A DNA stretch of 64,000 nucleotides from Lantana camara. Lineage: Eukaryota > Streptophyta > Magnoliopsida > Lamiales > Verbenaceae. The DNA lies in contig CM074863.1 in assembly GCA_037501455.1 (NCBI GenBank), positions 12,706,001 through 12,770,000 on the forward strand. The letters run 5' to 3'. Position 1 is the stretch's first letter, and every line of letters starts with the position of its first letter. The notes beneath the pieces are model-generated. The model made no database searches. It saw only the letters and a program-made list of their open reading frames with translations, and had not been told where the DNA came from. A program made the position numbers and the translations under genes. This document shows, piece by piece, positions 35,623-46,914 of this stretch.

Positions 35623-37501
35623 ATGTCTGCGGTGTATGATAACTGGGAGAGGCTGGTTGCAGCCACGCTCAAGAAGGAGCAATTTCGCCGCCTTGCTCTT
35701 ATCAACTCTCCCGAATCCGGCTTCAGCTCCTCACCATAGCTTTGCTTCTTCCACTCCATATGGTACGTGCTAATTTCTGCCAATAATTGTCATCCTTTCA
35801 AATGAATATGGAATATCTGTCCTTGGTGATGATTTGATGGCGTGGTAGTAATTGTAGAGCTTTGACGTATTTAAATTCCAGAAATGGTGAACTCCACCGG
35901 GGTCCCTACAAAATTCAAATTCCACATGCTTCTCTCTCTATTATTTCTCTTTTTAGGCATTTGATTTTGACCTAGGGTTTCGTTTATAACTCACCGATTC
36001 TGCTCTCGGACCTTTTGTTTGTTCCTTCTCAAATTAAGCTTGATGTTAATCTTAAAAAAGAAATGTGAAAAACAAATCATAAAAGCTCTGAGATGCGTAT
36101 GTAGAATTCTTGCTTTTTACCTATTGCTGAAGAAATGCTGAAATTTGCAGTACCCAATAGAAGAGCTCAGAAGCAGCACCAACATCTGGTTCAAGCTACT
36201 CAGGTACTTCTGAAAAGTTGAAAAAGATGCATTAAGAGGGACGCTCTAGCAGTGTAGTTTCTTGGACTTATTTGATTTTTTAACTTTTCTGATCAATGTA
36301 GAGCGTGTTTCAGTGATTTCATTGCGCGTGTAAGTATGTTTCACGAATCGGCCAACTAATATACTGTTTCTTCCTGCAATAATAATATGTTCAAAACCCC
36401 AATTTCTTGGAAGAATTTTATTTGCATTAGCTAAATAATTAGAGTGCTTGTGATAGTTCTCATTCTGTGGTTCTAATTGTCTGATGTCATTTTTGTTTCA
36501 TGTCTAACAGGACATGAATCGCATGCAAAACAGCTATTATCGGTTACTTTCTTCGGCTGCAGCAATGGCTAATAATGCATTTGGTATTTCCATTATAAAG
36601 AGTTTCTTGTGCATTTTTATCTGAGCACCTAGAAACCTTTGTTTAGTTTTAATTTTTTAATTTTTTTTTAACACACACACCCTAAGTGGCCCAAGGGATT
36701 CGAACCCAGGACCTTGGCTTCGAGAAAGAACCCTCAGACCACTTGACCAACTCCTGTTGGCCTTTGTTTAGTTTTAATTAATCTTATTTGATTAGCGTTA
36801 AGTTGTTCGTTTGTTGGTATATCTGATGATTCTGGCTAAATGAATGTATATCGTAATCAACGAGTTATCGTGGATTGATTGCATAAAATTTTGCCTGATG
36901 AAGTTTCTTTATTTCAGAATTTTCAGAATCATTAGGGGAGATGGGTAGTCTTATTTTTGAAGAAACAGCCCCGAATCATGATGAAAAAGGTGGTAAGAAG
37001 AAACTTTCTCATGCATATATATGTTAAGTCATTGAAAGAAAAGAAATGGAAGATGATTTCCTCTCAAATGTAGAGTGTACGAAGGGATTTGCACATATGT
37101 TCGAAGCTAAAGGAGAAGGATTTTATTTCTTCAACATATGCATATTTATCATCACAACTCACCCCAAAATCGTGATAATTACGGATACCCCCCTGTCAGA
37201 TTTTATACTTTCTTGTATCAAAGAGTTAAAGATAGAACTATCGGATTGGTTTGCAGTGAAAGACGTTTTGTTTATGCTGGGAAATGTACAGATGGAACTT
37301 CAGGAACTTATTGATGATTATGTGAGTACGCTTGAACTCATCGAACGAATTAGTTTCTGTTCTGTTTCCTGCATTAAGTATGTTTCCTGAAACTGCTTAT
37401 TCTGTATTTCAGCGCTCTCATATATTCCAGACACTTACATTACCATCAGAGTCTTTACTTAATGAAATTAGGAACGTCGAGGTCAGAATTCAGATCCAGT
37501 T

Positions 37502-37535
<34 letters not shown>

Positions 37536-38091
37536 ATATGTATTCAAAATCGTTAGGCGTTCACGTTTACTTCGTCCCTTTATGCAGGAAATGAAAAACA
37601 GCTGTGACATAAAAAGGTACAAACTAATATATTTGCTTAGGCAGTGTCTTTTTCTTTCTTTACTACAAATTTACAATTGAGTTGTTTTAGGATCATCTGA
37701 CAAACAACGTGTAGGGAAATATACATGGATATGATGAAGGAGGCGGAAGAGAAAGGGAGTTTCAAGTACCTCACACAGCTTCAACAAGCCCGTGACGAGT
37801 ATGATGAAGAGACAACTATGTTTTCCTTCCGGACGGAATCCCTGAAACAAGGACAATCACGTAGTTTTCTGACTATGTTATCTCGCCATCATTCCGCACA
37901 GGTTTGTTTTTCTTAATTCCTACAAAAATACACGATTCATAATGCATAATATCATGTACAGTTGACAGCATAGAGCTTCACTTTTACAACAGTTAGGTCT
38001 CTTCAAGAAGGCTGTCAGATCCTTGGAGGCAATTCAGCCACATGTTAGATTGCTTGCAGAAGAGCATCATATCGACCTAGCAGTTGACTAG
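35623..38091 (+). pseudogene. BAR-like (At2g33490-type) gene with YDNWERLV exon, broken copy
   Basis: Same exon layout as the intact copy at 42700-45137: 35623 onward (module), 36151-36203, 36511-36583, 36918-36992, 37257-37321, 37413-37481, 37588-37616, 37715-37901 and 37993-38091. The first exon has lost part of its 3' end and now carries a stop at 35737-35739 (SGFSSSP then stop), and its donor context is changed. The BAR part is well kept: YRLLSSAAAMANNAF, EFSESLGEMGSLIFEETAP, DVLFMLGNVQMELQELIDDY, RSHIFQTLTLPSESLL, SRSFLTMLSRHHSAQ and HHIDLAVD. It ends at a TAG (38089-38091) where the sister reads GAG. Unless a later start or alternative first exon is used, it is a pseudogene. A SINE sits in the 36584-36917 intron. 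Confidence 0.75.
36654..36760 (-). repeat. tRNA-derived SINE in an intron, minus strand
   Basis: On the minus strand it starts ccaacaggagttggtcaagt, carries B-box-like gggttcgaatccc and ends with gtgtgtgttaaaaaaaa. It is flanked by cctttgtttagttttaa at about 36636-36652 and 36761-36777, a target duplication of at least 17 bp. The matching intron of the sister gene (about 43785-43810) has one copy of that site and no SINE. Confidence 0.9.
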
Positions 38092-38189
38092 AGTGAAACA
38101 TATAATAATGTTGATGATGAAGACGAGGACGAGTGATGATAATGTAACAGAAGAGAACCTCCGTGGAGCTAGGCAGGTTTTACGGGTAC

Positions 38190-38645
38190 GCAACAAATTC
38201 TCTCATTTTGAACATTCCCTGTCATGGTGTAATTTAGAAATACATATAGGCCGATCCTTCGTCAAAACCAAAAGATAACAGCTTTATGTTCTTGAAGAGG
38301 GCGATTGACAGCAAAGAGTGATGTATACAGTTTTGGGGTTGTTATGCTGGAACTGCTATCAGGGCGCCGTACTGTTGACAAAACATGGTTGGTGTGGAGC
38401 AGAACCTAGTTGATTGGGTGAAACTGTACATGAATGACAAGAGAAAACTGTTTAGAATAATGGACATTAAACTGGAGGGGCAATACCATCAGAAAGCAGC
38501 ATTCGCAGTTGCTCCCATTGCTCTTCGGTGCTTAAGTGAAGAGCCAAAACTGAGGCCTTGTATGGCAGAGGTCCTAGCCACTCTGCAAGAGCTACACTCT
38601 CCTAAAACTGCAAACAGACATGAGACATCTAAAAACGGAGAATAA
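38190..38645 (+). pseudogene. Kinase 3'-end relic fused to the BAR-unit 3' flank
   Basis: The BAR-unit flank (gaacctccgtggagctaggcaggttttacggg) runs directly into kinase intron sequence (caacaaattctctcattttg..., as at 22845). The last kinase exon follows (about 38303-38645): [18 protein letters not shown], a one-base deletion in the acaaaacatgg stretch that shifts frame, then [20 protein letters not shown] and the SKNGE end. It resembles the last exon of the 20980 gene, with the same early C-tail stop. There are no upstream kinase exons. Confidence 0.8.
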
Positions 38646-39452
38646 AGTGGACACTGTTTCTATGTCTCCGATGAAGCATCATTTTCCTATGAATATGATG
38701 CTGTTGCGATCACTGTTACCGGCACACAGAAGGGCTTCTCGTGCAAGATGATGCGGGACTAGGCTGTAGTCTGCTTAATTGTTATCTTGTTTTCTTTTGG
38801 TGGTTAGTTGTAAATATGCATAGGTTCACGTTTTGCTGTTTGTGTGCATTGGAGTGGAGTGTTTTTGACCTGCATAATGGTTTTACATATAAACTTCCGT
38901 CGGTTACGATTAGGAAATGGGCCTTCGAATCGCACTGCCATTACCATACATGTTTTGAATTAAAATTCATCCTTCATTTGGAAAACCATAAAAATAGATG
39001 GATCAAACAGAGTAAACAATAAACAACTAATCTTTATTGCATCTGGCATGTATATAGAAGTTAAAATTTGCAAACTATTTCCCATATATCTACCTTTACT
39101 AAAATATAGTACTTTTTCATGAACTCAGCTAAGTAAGCCGATTGGTCCTCCACTATTCTTTATTTCCTTATAGTTCATTAATTCATGATTTGACATAATG
39201 AGTAAATTAAGACGAAACATATCAAAAGAAAAGCAATGGCCCATAAGGAAATTGAGAAGAAACCTTTGAAAAGATAAGCATAAGCTATAGCCCATCATCT
39301 TTTAACTGAAGAAAATTTCAAGATTTGCCGAGATGAGAGAGTGATAAGTCTTGGTCAGCTTTTCTTATTATTTGCTGTGATGTTTCCCGGAATGTGTCAT
39401 TTAAACCCCGTTATAAAGATCGGCAATCTGGAAATCAGTGGTCAGGGTCATC
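38646..39452 (+). repeat. Cluster spacer
   Basis: Near-duplicate by eye of the 23342-24138 spacer, including the atagatggatcaaacagagt block and the leader with cagggtcatcATG. Together with the relic before it and the unit after it, it shows that the segment covering the 3' end of the 20980 gene through the 24139 gene was copied here. Confidence 0.75.
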
Positions 39453-41736
39453 ATGTCCCGGTATTACGATAATTGGGAGAGGTTGGTCGCAGCCGTGCTG
39501 GATAGACAGAAGCTTCGGGAAATTGCCCGCGCCCCGTCTTTATCGTCTTCCAGCTTCAGTTCCAGAACATCAGGTAACAGCTTTTATTCTCTCGAAAATT
39601 TCCCTGGTAATTCATTCTTACCTCTTCTTTCAGAAAGATCATATAACGAGCAAAGTTAACATAGGGCCCGTAAAGTTTTTGGTTTCTGAAAAGAACAAGG
39701 TTTATGTTTTTTAATTCTTTGGAATATGTTCTGGCAATCTGGATTATTCTGAAGGTAAATTAGTTTTGGAGAATTCATATATGGTTTATCTGAAAATTTT
39801 CAATGGATTTTGAAATATTATACTGATGTATTTTGAGTTTTGACAATGGAAAATGTCCGCGACAGAAGTACAACTAGTTAGATGTCCTAATTGCCGCCAG
39901 GTTCTAGTAGAGCTCTCAGATAGTACATTCTACGAATGTAGAGAATGTGGTATTATACTCAAGCCCCAAGGTGATAAATATTGGAGCAATTACATCTACA
40001 CGCCCCCTGAAGTATGAAAATTACAATTTATGCTCCTGTTATTTTGAATATTACACTTAACTAACCTTGGGTTGATTACATATATCTATATACATCCCAT
40101 TTTTGTCCTTCTTCATTACATTAAGAAAATTAGTTGAAAATGAAATAATATAATTTAGTGTTTTTAACTAATGCAAGAGGGAACAACCACCCCCCTTCTC
40201 CACGTCTAACAGTATTCTTGTCTTTCATTGCACAGCTAAAACCCGAAAATTGGACACCAGCCATGCATCACTTCCTTCCAACATAAACGTTTTATCATAC
40301 AGTGCCAAAGGCCTCCCTACTCCAAGATCAGAAGCTGAAATTCTGTCATTCCCTCATGTTAAGGCCTTCTCATTTAATGAGTTGAAGAAGGCAACCAGAA
40401 ATTTCCAACCTGACAGTCTGCTTGGGGAAGGAGGGTTTGGGTATGTTTTTAAAGGATGGATTGACGAGCATACTCTTAGTGCTGCAAAACCCGGCTCTGG
40501 ATTGGTCATTGCTGTCAAAAGTTTGAATCGTGAAGGATTTCAAGGCCACAAAGAGTGGCTGGTATGTTTCTTCTTTACCTTTTCATGGTTCTGAATTTAA
40601 ATAGAACGTTACTCTTTGCCTTTTTTGAAAATTATGGCGGTGATTTGCAGGCAGAAATTAATTATCTGGGGAAATTACATCATCCAAACCTGGTAAAACT
40701 TATCGGGTACTGCTTTGAGGGAGACCATCGGCTTTTGGTGTATGAGTTCATGCCGCAGGGAAGCCTGGGGAATCATCTTTTCAGTACATTTTCCCAATCA
40801 TCTTTAGTTATTTTTGTAATTTAGTTCTTGTAACGTATGTTCACATTTACTTGCATTTGTTTTTCCAGGGGGGGAGCAACCCCTTTCTTGGGATACAAGA
40901 ATCAAGGTGGCAATAGATGCTGCACGAGGCTGAAGCACAAGTTATACATAGAGATTTTAAGGCTTCTAACATCCTTCTGGATGGGGTATGGTTTCTCTCA
41001 AGCAACCAACCTTCCAATTAAAAGATTTTCTTTTAAAACATTCAGACTAACAATCCCGTTTATATAATTCAGGAATTCAATGCAAAGCTATCCGACTTTG
41101 GTTTGGCCAAGGCAGGCCCCACTGGCGACAAAACGCACGTTTCCACTCAAGTTAGGGGCACGTTGGGCTACACTGCACCAGAATATCTTAAAACAGGTCA
41201 ATAAATTAATATTCTTTCATCTTGGACATCCCTGTCAAGTGTCATAAAACATTCAAAACCAAAAGCTAACAACTTTATGTTCTTGAACAGGGCGATTGAC
41301 AGCAAAGAGTGATGTATACAGTTTTGGGGTCGTTATGTTGGAACTGCTGTCAGGGCGCCGTGCTCTTGACAGAACAAAGGTTTTTGCGGAGCAAAAACTA
41401 GTTGAGTGGGCAAAACTGTACATGAATGACAAGAGAAAACAGTTCAGAATAATGGACACTAAACTGGAGGGGCAATACCCTCAGAAAGCAGCACGCACAG
41501 CCGCTACCATTGCTTTTCAGTGCTTAAGCCCAGAGCCAAAAATGAGGCCTCGAATGGCAGAGATCTTAGCTACACTTGAAGAGATACAATCTCCTAAAAC
41601 TGCAAACAGACATCTAAAGACACAGAATAAAGTGGACACTGTTTCTACGTCTCGGATGAAGCATCATTTTCCTATGAATATAAAGCTGTTGCGATCACTG
41701 TTACCGGCACACAGAAGGAATTCTCGTGCAAGATGA
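39453..41736 (+). pseudogene. RLCK-VII chimeric kinase with 20-bp deletion in the catalytic region
   Basis: Exons: 39453-39606 (module), 40236-40561, 40651-40783, 40869-40985, 41073-41196 and 41291-41736. It is the sister of the 24139 gene. The exon 40869-40985 is 117 nt instead of 137. The bases between two tgcacgaggc repeats, plus one repeat, are gone, so the frame is lost just before the catalytic loop (which then reads [14 protein letters not shown] in another frame). Other motifs remain: [41 protein letters not shown] ribbon exon near 39855-39979 keeps CPNCRQVLVEL and an ECRECG pair, but its acceptor region is altered and out of phase. In the activation loop VMGT is VRGT. It is a recent pseudogene unless a splice change rescues the frame. 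Confidence 0.8.
39855..39979 (+). pseudogene. Zinc-ribbon exon with damaged acceptor
   Basis: Encodes [20 protein letters not shown] and then [13 protein letters not shown], so both CxxC pairs are present. The aacttggtgaccttattaat stretch and the cag acceptor seen at 21370 are replaced by gagttttgacaatgg. A splice at the remaining ag would not keep the frame. It was probably skipped. Confidence 0.6.
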
Positions 41737-42699
41737 GGCGGGACTAGGTTGTACTCTGCTTAATTGTTATGTTGTTTTCTTTTGGTGGTCAGTCGTAAAT
41801 TTGCATAGGTTCACGTTTTGCTGTTTGTGTTCATTGGTGTGGAGTGTTTTTGACCTGCATAATGATTTTACATATAAACCTCTGTTGGTTAAGATTAAGA
41901 AACGGGCCTCTGAATCGCACTGCCATTACCATACATGTTTTGAATTAAAATTCATCCTTCATTTGGTGAACCATAAAAACGTATTCACAAAACAGAGTAA
42001 ACAATAAGCAACTAATCAATCTATTTAAAGAATTAGTCAAGGAGTTGAAACTTGAAAATACCCGATTGCATCTGGCATATATATTGAAGTTAAATTTTGT
42101 AAGCTATTTCCCATATATCTACCTTGACTCCTAAAATATAGTATTCAGTATTCTTGCATGAACTCAGCTAAGCATGATTTGACATAATGAAGAAATTGAG
42201 GCGAAACCTATCAAAAGAAAAGCGATGGCCCATAAGGAAATTGAGAAGAAACCTTTCAAAAGATTAGCATAGCTATGGCCCATGATCTTTTAACTGTAAG
42301 AAAATTTCAAGATTTGCTGAGATGAGAGAGTGACAAGTCTTCGTCAAGTTTTCTTATTATTAAAGGTAAATGAGGTACAACTAGAAAGTACAAAGTGACA
42401 AGAAGAAGGTGAAATATGGCGCTGGCTGGGGCCAATGTCTTCGTTCCGCGGAAGCAGCCTGAGGGAAATGATTAGACTCCAATACATACAGTAGATTTCC
42501 TCTGTTTTAGAATTCACACAGAAAATATCTCAGTAGAGTCAGTACCCAGAAACTGTAATTAGAGAATCAAAGAAATTTAACTGAGAAAGATTAAAGAACA
42601 AATCTTTGTGAATGCTCTTGCGTTCGTAATTCGTATGTATTGGTTCTTGAATTCTGAAACATCTGAGGATGGGTTTGTGTTTCTGAGATTAGCAGCGTA
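41737..42699 (+). repeat. Cluster spacer joined to BAR-unit flank
   Basis: The first part (to about 42360) is the usual kinase spacer. After ttttcttattatt at about 42360 it changes abruptly to aaaggtaaatgaggtacaac and then to sequence parallel to 35340-35622 (ggggccaatg, gaagca(g/a)cc(t/c)gagggaaatg). The change marks a recombination junction between the two kinds of unit. No gene seen. Confidence 0.65.
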
Positions 42700-45137
42700 A
42701 TGTCTGCGGTGTATGATAACTGGGAGAGGCTGGTTGCAGCCACGCTCAAGAAGGAGCAATTTCGCCGCCTTGCTCTTATCAACTCGCCAGAATCCAGCTT
42801 CAGCTCCTCACCATCAGATTACAGCTTTGCTTCTTCCACTCCAGATGTCTCTGGTACGTGCCAACTTCTGCCTCACCATCAGATTACAGCTTTGCTTCTT
42901 CCACTCCAGATGTCTCTGGTACGTGCCAACTTCTGCTAATAATTCTCAGCTTTTTAATGAATATGGAATATTATTCTGTCCTTGATGATGATTTGATGTC
43001 GTAGTAGTAGTTTTAACTTTTAAAATGGAGAACTCCACCGGGGTCCCGCAAATTTCAAATTCCACATACTTCTCTTTCTAGGCATTTAATTTTGATCTAG
43101 GGTTTCATTTGTAACTGACCGATACTGTTATCGGACCTTTTGTTTGTTCCTTCTCAAATTAAGCTCTGATGTTAATCGTAAAAAGGAAATGGGAAAAACA
43201 AATCAGAGAAGCTCTGAGAAGCGTATGTAGAATTCTTGCTTCTTGGTGCATTACTGTAATTTTACACCTATTAACTATTGCTGAAGAAATGCTGAAATTT
43301 GCAGTATCCAATAGAAGAGTTCAGAAGCAGCACCAACATCTGGCTCAAGCTACTCAGGTACTTCTGAAAAGTTGAAAAAGATGCATTAAGAGGGACACTC
43401 TAGCTAGCAGTGTAGTTTCTTGGACTTATTTGATATTTTAAGTTTTCTGCTCAATGTAGAGCATGTTTCAGTGATTTCATTGCGCGTGTAAGTATGTTTC
43501 ACAATATGCTGTTTCTTCCTTCAATAATAAAATGTCCAAAATCCCAATTTCTTGGAAGAATTTTATTTGCATTAGCTAAATAATTATGAGTGCTAGCTTG
43601 TGATAGTTCTCATTGTGTGTTTCTAATTCTCTGATGTCAATTTTGGTTTCATGTCTAACAGGACATGAATCGCATACAAGACAGTTATGATCGGTTACTT
43701 TCTTCGGCTGCAGCAATGGCTAATAGTTCATTTGGTATTTCCCCGATAAAGAGTTTCTTCTGCATTTTTATCTGATCACCTTGAAACCGTTGTTTAGTTT
43801 TAATTAATTTTATTTGATTAGCATTAAGTTGTTGGTTTGTTGGTATAGCTGATGATTCTGGTTTGTTGGTATATCTTAATCAACGAGTTATCGTGGATTG
43901 ATTACATGGAATTTCGCCTGATGAAGTTCCTATATTTCAGAATTTTCAGAATCATTAGGGGAGATGGGTAGTGTTATTTTTGAAGAAACAGCCCCGAATA
44001 CTGATGAAAAAAGTGGTAAGCAGACTTTCTCATGATATATATGTTAATCCATTGGAAGTAAGGAAAGGAAGATGATTTCCTCTCAAATGTAGTGTATGAA
44101 GATATATGCACATATGTTTGAAGCTCAAGGAGAAAGGATGTCTTATTTCTTCAACATGTGCATTTGTATCATCACAACTCACCCCAAAATTGTTACAGGA
44201 TTAAAACATGGGATAGTTACGGATAACCCCCTGGCAGATTGTATACTTTCTTGTATCAACAAGTTAAAGAACTATCGGTTTTGTATGCAGTGAAAGACGT
44301 TTTGTTTATGCTGAGAAATGTACACATGGACCTTCAGGAACTTATTGGTGATTATGTGAGTACGCTTGAACTCATCGAACGAATTAGTTTCTGTCCTGCA
44401 TTAAGTCTGTTTCTTGAAACTGCGTACGTATTTTGTATTTCAGCGCTCTCACATATTCCAAACACTTACATTACCATCAGAGTCTTTACGTAATGAACTT
44501 AAGAAAGTCCAGGTCAGCTCCAGTTTCTCTCTCTCTCTCTGTCTCCAAAAGCGTTAGCCATTCACGTTTTCTTCATCCCTTTATGCAGGAAATGAAGAAC
44601 CGGTGTGACATAAAAAGGTGCAAACTAATATATTTGCTTAGGCAGTGTCTTTTTCTTTCTTTATTATAAATTTACAATTCAGTTGTTTTAGCATCATCTG
44701 ACAAACAAGATGTAGGGAAACATACATGGATATGATGAAAAAACCGGAAGAGAAAGGGAGGTTCGGGTACCTCATACAGCTTCAACAAGCCCATGACGAG
44801 TATGACGAAGAGACGACTATGTTTTCCTTCCGCACGGAATCCCTAAAACAAGGACAATCACGTAGTTTTCTGACTATGTTATCTCGCCATCATTCCGCAC
44901 AGGTTTGTTTTTCTTAATTCCTACAATAATGCACGATTCATAATGCATAATATCATGTACAGTTGACAGCATAGAGCTTCACTTTTACAACAGTTAGGTC
45001 TCTTCAGGAAGGCAGTCAGATCCTTGGAGGCAATTCAGCCACCTGTTAGATTGCTTGCAGAAGAGCATCATATCGACCTAGCAGTTGACGAGAGTGAAAC
45101 ATATAATAATGTTGATGATGAAGACGAGGACGAGTGA
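42700..45137 (+). CDS. BAR-like protein (At2g33490 type) with YDNWERLV N-terminal module, intact
   Basis: Nine exons: 42700-42853, 43305-43357, 43662-43734, 43941-44015, 44291-44355, 44444-44512, 44589-44617, 44716-44902 and 44994-45137. Every phase fits, giving 282 residues. Residues 1-51 are the shared module ([20 protein letters not shown]). The rest follows the plant At2g33490 family: YDRLLSSAAAMANSSF, EFSESLGEMGSVIFEETAP, DVLFMLRNVHMDLQELIGDY, RSHIFQTLTLPSESL-like block, SRSFLTMLSRHHSAQ, SLEAIQPPVRLLAEEHHIDL, then an acidic tail DDEDEDE. The family's N-terminal half is a BAR-type helical region that binds and bends membranes as a dimer. The long proline-rich C-terminus of At2g33490 is missing here. 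The N-terminus differs from that family and matches the kinase units instead. Function is inferred only. Confidence 0.82.
42806..42935 (+). repeat. 65-bp tandem duplication spanning a splice donor
   Basis: Two copies of a 65-bp unit starting cctcaccatcagattacagc (42806 and 42871). Each contains the exon end and donor ctctg|gtacgtg, so two identical donors exist at 42853/42854 and 42918/42919. Only the first keeps the frame, since 65 is not a multiple of three. Confidence 0.9.
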
Positions 45138-45302
45138 TGATAATGTACACAGAAGAGAACCTTCGTGGAGGCAGGTTTTAGGGGAGCCTGTGGCAATTTG
45201 AAAAGATAATTAAACAAAGGGATGCAACAAATTCATGCGACATTGTTACAGCATGTTTATAAACAATTAAACATATTATATTGTTCCTTATCTATCTATC
45301 TA

Positions 45303-45345
45303 TCTATATTATAAAAGCATATAAGTTTCTTACAAAATGTTCATC
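45303..45345 (+). mobile_element. Helitron-like 5' terminus
   Basis: After a (TATC)n run the sequence reads TCTATATTATAAAAGCATAT preceded by A, the usual start of plant Helitrons. The matching hairpin-CTRR 3' end was not found, so only the terminus is called. Confidence 0.4.
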
Positions 45346-45765
45346 GCCTAAAATACCCTCTTAATAGTTCTACTAATAATTATTAGTTAGGGACAATTAT
45401 GTAAATACATGTTATAAATTATTAAATTAAATATATTAAAAAATATTTGTTTCAATAGGACTCTTCCGAAAAAAGAAGTCACCTAAAATACCCTCTTAAT
45501 AGTTCTATTAATAATTATTAGTTAGGGACAATTATGTAAATACATGTTATAAATTATTAAATTAAATACATTAAAAAGTATTTATTTCAATAGGACTCTT
45601 CCGAAAAGAGAATTATATAAGATGCTGATCGCCTAAAATATCCTCATAATAATTATATTACTAATTATTAATTAGGGCCAATTGTGTAAATACATGTTAT
45701 AAATTGTTAAATTAAATATATTAAAAGATATATTAATATACTTTAGTCCCCCGGTGTTAATTCGT
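45345..45765. repeat. Tandem repeat, about 135-150 bp unit, three copies
   Basis: Units start near 45345, 45480 and 45630 with cgcctaaaata or cacctaaaata. They share ctcttaatagttctactaat, aattattagttagggacaat and tgtaaatacatgttataaat. A shorter repeat with actttagtccc(c/t)cggtgtta follows (copies near 45741 and 45809). The repeats start about 40 bp inside the Helitron-like terminus, where such elements often carry minisatellites. Confidence 0.8.
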
Positions 45766-46401
45766 ATAAATGGTTAAATTAAATATATTAAAAGATATAT
45801 CAATATACTTTAGTCCCTCGGTGTTAATAGGTTGCAACATAACTTCCTTTGTCAGAATTTACACGGAAATAGTTATTCCTTTGATAATTCTTCAATTACC
45901 ATTAATTCTAAAGAAATTAGATTTTTAATTCCATCGTGCATGAAACATTTTCTTCTCAATATCAGTTTCGTTTGCTTAAAAATAAGAGCATTTAATTTTC
46001 TAATATTTTTTTTTCCCAATGTTATAGTCCACTAGGGATTTTCTAATTCTTGTGTGTTTTTTTACTCATATTACATACTCAATTGTAATTATGGCTAATT
46101 CTTCTAATTATAATCAAATTTATGTATATTAGAAATATAATTGGATAAGGTTTCCAAATTATAAAACACTATATCGTAATCCTACTCAACGAGTCTAGAC
46201 TACTAATAATTCTAATTCTAATCAGATTTTAATAAATCTCTTTTAGTATCTATAAATACTAACCTAATACTTAAAATTTATAACAGAAAATTTTGTTTTT
46301 CTATCAACACGAGATTTGAGTATTTGGTTCAATCGAACATCCTATACCAAAAGACATTTTGTTTTTCTATCAACACTTGAGCTACAATCGAACAAAAGAA
46401 T

Positions 46402-46560
46402 ACTCATCATATTTTTAGGTAAATTCTTAAATTACATATCTTCTATTCAAAAGTGTGAAAAATATTGTGTTAGATACTTCTATCTCATCATATTTTTAGG
46501 TAAATTCTTAAATTACCTATCTTCTATTCAAAAGTGTGTGATAAATATTGTGTTAGATAC
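46402..46560. repeat. Tandem duplication, about 82-bp unit
   Basis: The segment ctcatcatatttttaggtaa followed by attcttaaattac and atcttctattcaaaagtgtg occurs at about 46403 and again at 46484. A partial third copy (cttctatccaaaagtgtatt) follows. There is no coding role; the open frame across it repeats accordingly. Confidence 0.8.
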
Positions 46561-46742
46561 TTCTATCCAAAAGTGTATTTACCTAAATTGTGGAGTGTGA
46601 TACTGTGTTAGATACTGTTCACTAGGAAATTAAAGAAACAAAAATGATATCTTTATATCCGTAAGGAGTGAATAAAATAACTAAATAACATGCCATTGGG
46701 AAAGATGGTTGCGCCAGCCATGCATATGTTAGTAATTTTCTC

Positions 46743-46914
46743 TTTTACAACTCTTGATTATAGTAAATAGTCAAAAAGTCCATAAATAATATTAAAAAGT
46801 AGAGAAAGACTGATAAATATAAAGATATCATTTTACAACTCTTGATTATAGTAAATAGTCAAAAAGTCCATAAATAATATTAAAAAGTAGAGAAAGACTG
46901 ATAAATATAAAGAA
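46743..46914. repeat. Tandem duplication, 88-bp unit
   Basis: The unit starting ttttacaactcttgattata is present at 46743 and 46831 and appears identical for nearly its whole length. The near-identity suggests a recent duplication. Confidence 0.85.

Noticed and set aside
45345..46914. CRISPR-like array
   Set aside because: The repeats are contiguous tandem units of 82-150 bp without unique spacers, in a plant genome.
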